A DNA stretch of 64,000 nucleotides from Bradyrhizobium quebecense (GTDB lineage Bacteria; Pseudomonadota; Alphaproteobacteria; Rhizobiales; Xanthobacteraceae): contig NZ_CP088022.1 in the NCBI RefSeq assembly GCF_013373795.3, positions 6,200,001 through 6,264,000 on the forward strand. The letters are read 5' to 3'. The notes under the pieces were generated by a model that did no database searches, was not told the DNA's origin, and saw only the letters and a list, made by a program, of their open reading frames with translations. This document shows positions 63,265 to 64,000 of this stretch, one piece after another (within the stretch, counting starts at the first letter, position 1; every line of letters begins with the position of its first letter). The translations under genes and the position numbers were made by a program.

Positions 63265-63335
63265 CACAGCGTTTTCGAGCGAAGTAGGAACCGGTTCGCG
63301 TCAAGAAAACGCGTCAAACTAAAAGAGCTAGAGCG

Positions 63336-64000
63336 ATGCACGGGACGAGGATATTGCAGGAAGCCGACCGTCTGATGACGGTGTGCAATTCCTGCCGCTA
63401 TTGCGAAGGCCTGTGCGCGGTGTTTCCCGCGATGGAGATGCGCCGCGCCTTCTCCGACGGCGACCTCAACTATCTCGCCAATCTGTGCCATGCCTGCGGC
63501 GCCTGCTACACCGACTGCCAGTTCTCGCCACCGCACGAGTTCAACGTCAATGTGCCGAAGACGCTGGCGGTGGTGCGCGCGGAATCCTATGCTGCCTATG
63601 CTTGGCCGCGCGCCTTTGCCGGCGCGTTCGCGCGCAACGGCCTCGTCATCAGCCTGATCGCGGCGCTGAGCGTCGCCGCCTTCATCTTCGGCTTCGCCGC
63701 GATCAACGACCGCGGTGTGCTTTATGGCATCCACACCGGGCGCGGCGCATTCTACAAACTGATGCCGCACAATGCGATGGCGCTGCTGTTCGGCGTCGCC
63801 CTGCTCTACGCGATCCTCGCGCTGGTGATGGCCGTGCGCGCGTTCTGGCGCGCGATCGGCGAGCCCGTCGGCATGAAAACGGACGCAAGATCGCTGTTGC
63901 AGGCGATCCGCGACGCCGGCGAGCTGCGCTATCTCGACGGCGGCGGCGTCGGCTGCTTCAACGAGGACGACCACCCGACCGACCGCCGCAAGCTGTATCA
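63336..64000 (+). CDS. tcuB: Tricarballylate utilisation 4Fe-4S protein, N-terminal part
   Basis: At least 221 residues, running off the window end. NSCRYCEGLCAVFPAMEMRR and LCHACGACYTDCQFSPPHEFNVNVPKTLA carry two sets of cysteines for iron-sulfur clusters; then membrane segments follow (LVISLIAALSVAAFIFGFAA, NAMALLFGVALLYAILALVMAV). This matches TcuB, which re-oxidises the FAD of TcuA and passes electrons to the quinone pool. ATG at 63336. Confidence 0.92.
   Translation, partial: MHGTRILQEADRLMTVCNSCRYCEGLCAVFPAMEMRRAFSDGDLNYLANLCHACGACYTDCQFSPPHEFNVNVPKTLAVVRAESYAAYAWPRAFAGAFARNGLVISLIAALSVAAFIFGFAAINDRGVLYGIHTGRGAFYKLMPHNAMALLFGVALLYAILALVMAVRAFWRAIGEPVGMKTDARSLLQAIRDAGELRYLDGGGVGCFNEDDHPTDRRKLY

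Overview
The window looks like a chromosomal segment of an alphaproteobacterium of the Bradyrhizobium type. This is inferred from the high GC content, an Irr-type iron control element in front of a membrane-bound ferritin exporter (MbfA), many TRAP/CoA-thioester catabolic genes, DUF1127 and PRC-barrel proteins, and dense REP-like palindromes between genes. No rRNA, tRNA or CRISPR array was recognised.

Left part (1-11 kb): an aromatic-acid catabolic island. On the minus strand lie a crotonase, a feruloyl-CoA synthase (frameshifted near its C-terminus), an SDR dehydrogenase, a thioesterase and a branched-chain-type periplasmic binding protein. Beside them are a complete TRAP transporter (DctP, DctQ, DctM) and a DUF3237 protein. 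On the plus strand is 4-hydroxybenzoate 3-monooxygenase (pobA). Together they would import hydroxycinnamate-like acids, activate them to CoA esters, shorten the side chain and pass 4-hydroxybenzoate to protocatechuate. The crotonase and pobA promoters share a palindrome-like AT-rich motif.

11-29 kb: small housekeeping and regulatory genes, including thioesterase, LysR, flavin-type oxidase, two glutathione transferases each paired with a WYL-domain regulator, a TAXI binding protein, a Crp-like regulator, stress-type small proteins, a cNMP-gated potassium channel and a second cNMP-binding membrane protein. An IS630 element sits between one GST and its putative operator.

29-44 kb: a second CoA-thioester pathway organised as two divergent arms around a TetR/thiolase intergenic region. 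The minus arm carries TetR, SDR, crotonase, an intact feruloyl-CoA synthase paralogue, three acyl-CoA dehydrogenases (two in tandem) and a nitroreductase. The plus arm carries a thiolase and an acyl-CoA synthetase. Each arm is interrupted by a copy of the same IS110 (IS1111-type) element inserted into the same kind of REP sequence. The non-coding end of this element contains a segment that matches its target site, as expected of a guide (bridge/seek) RNA.

44-58 kb: epoxide-hydrolase-like enzyme, an extremely His-rich secreted protein, mbfA with its iron box, an outer-membrane-like protein, cytochrome b561, amidase, Zn alcohol dehydrogenase, AidB-type acyl-CoA dehydrogenase, SDR, crotonase, acetyltransferase and DUF1127.

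58-64 kb: a tricarballylate utilisation cluster (LysR regulator, MFS transporter TcuC, flavoprotein TcuA, iron-sulfur TcuB running off the window end) with an unusual exported alpha/beta hydrolase inserted between tcuA and tcuB.
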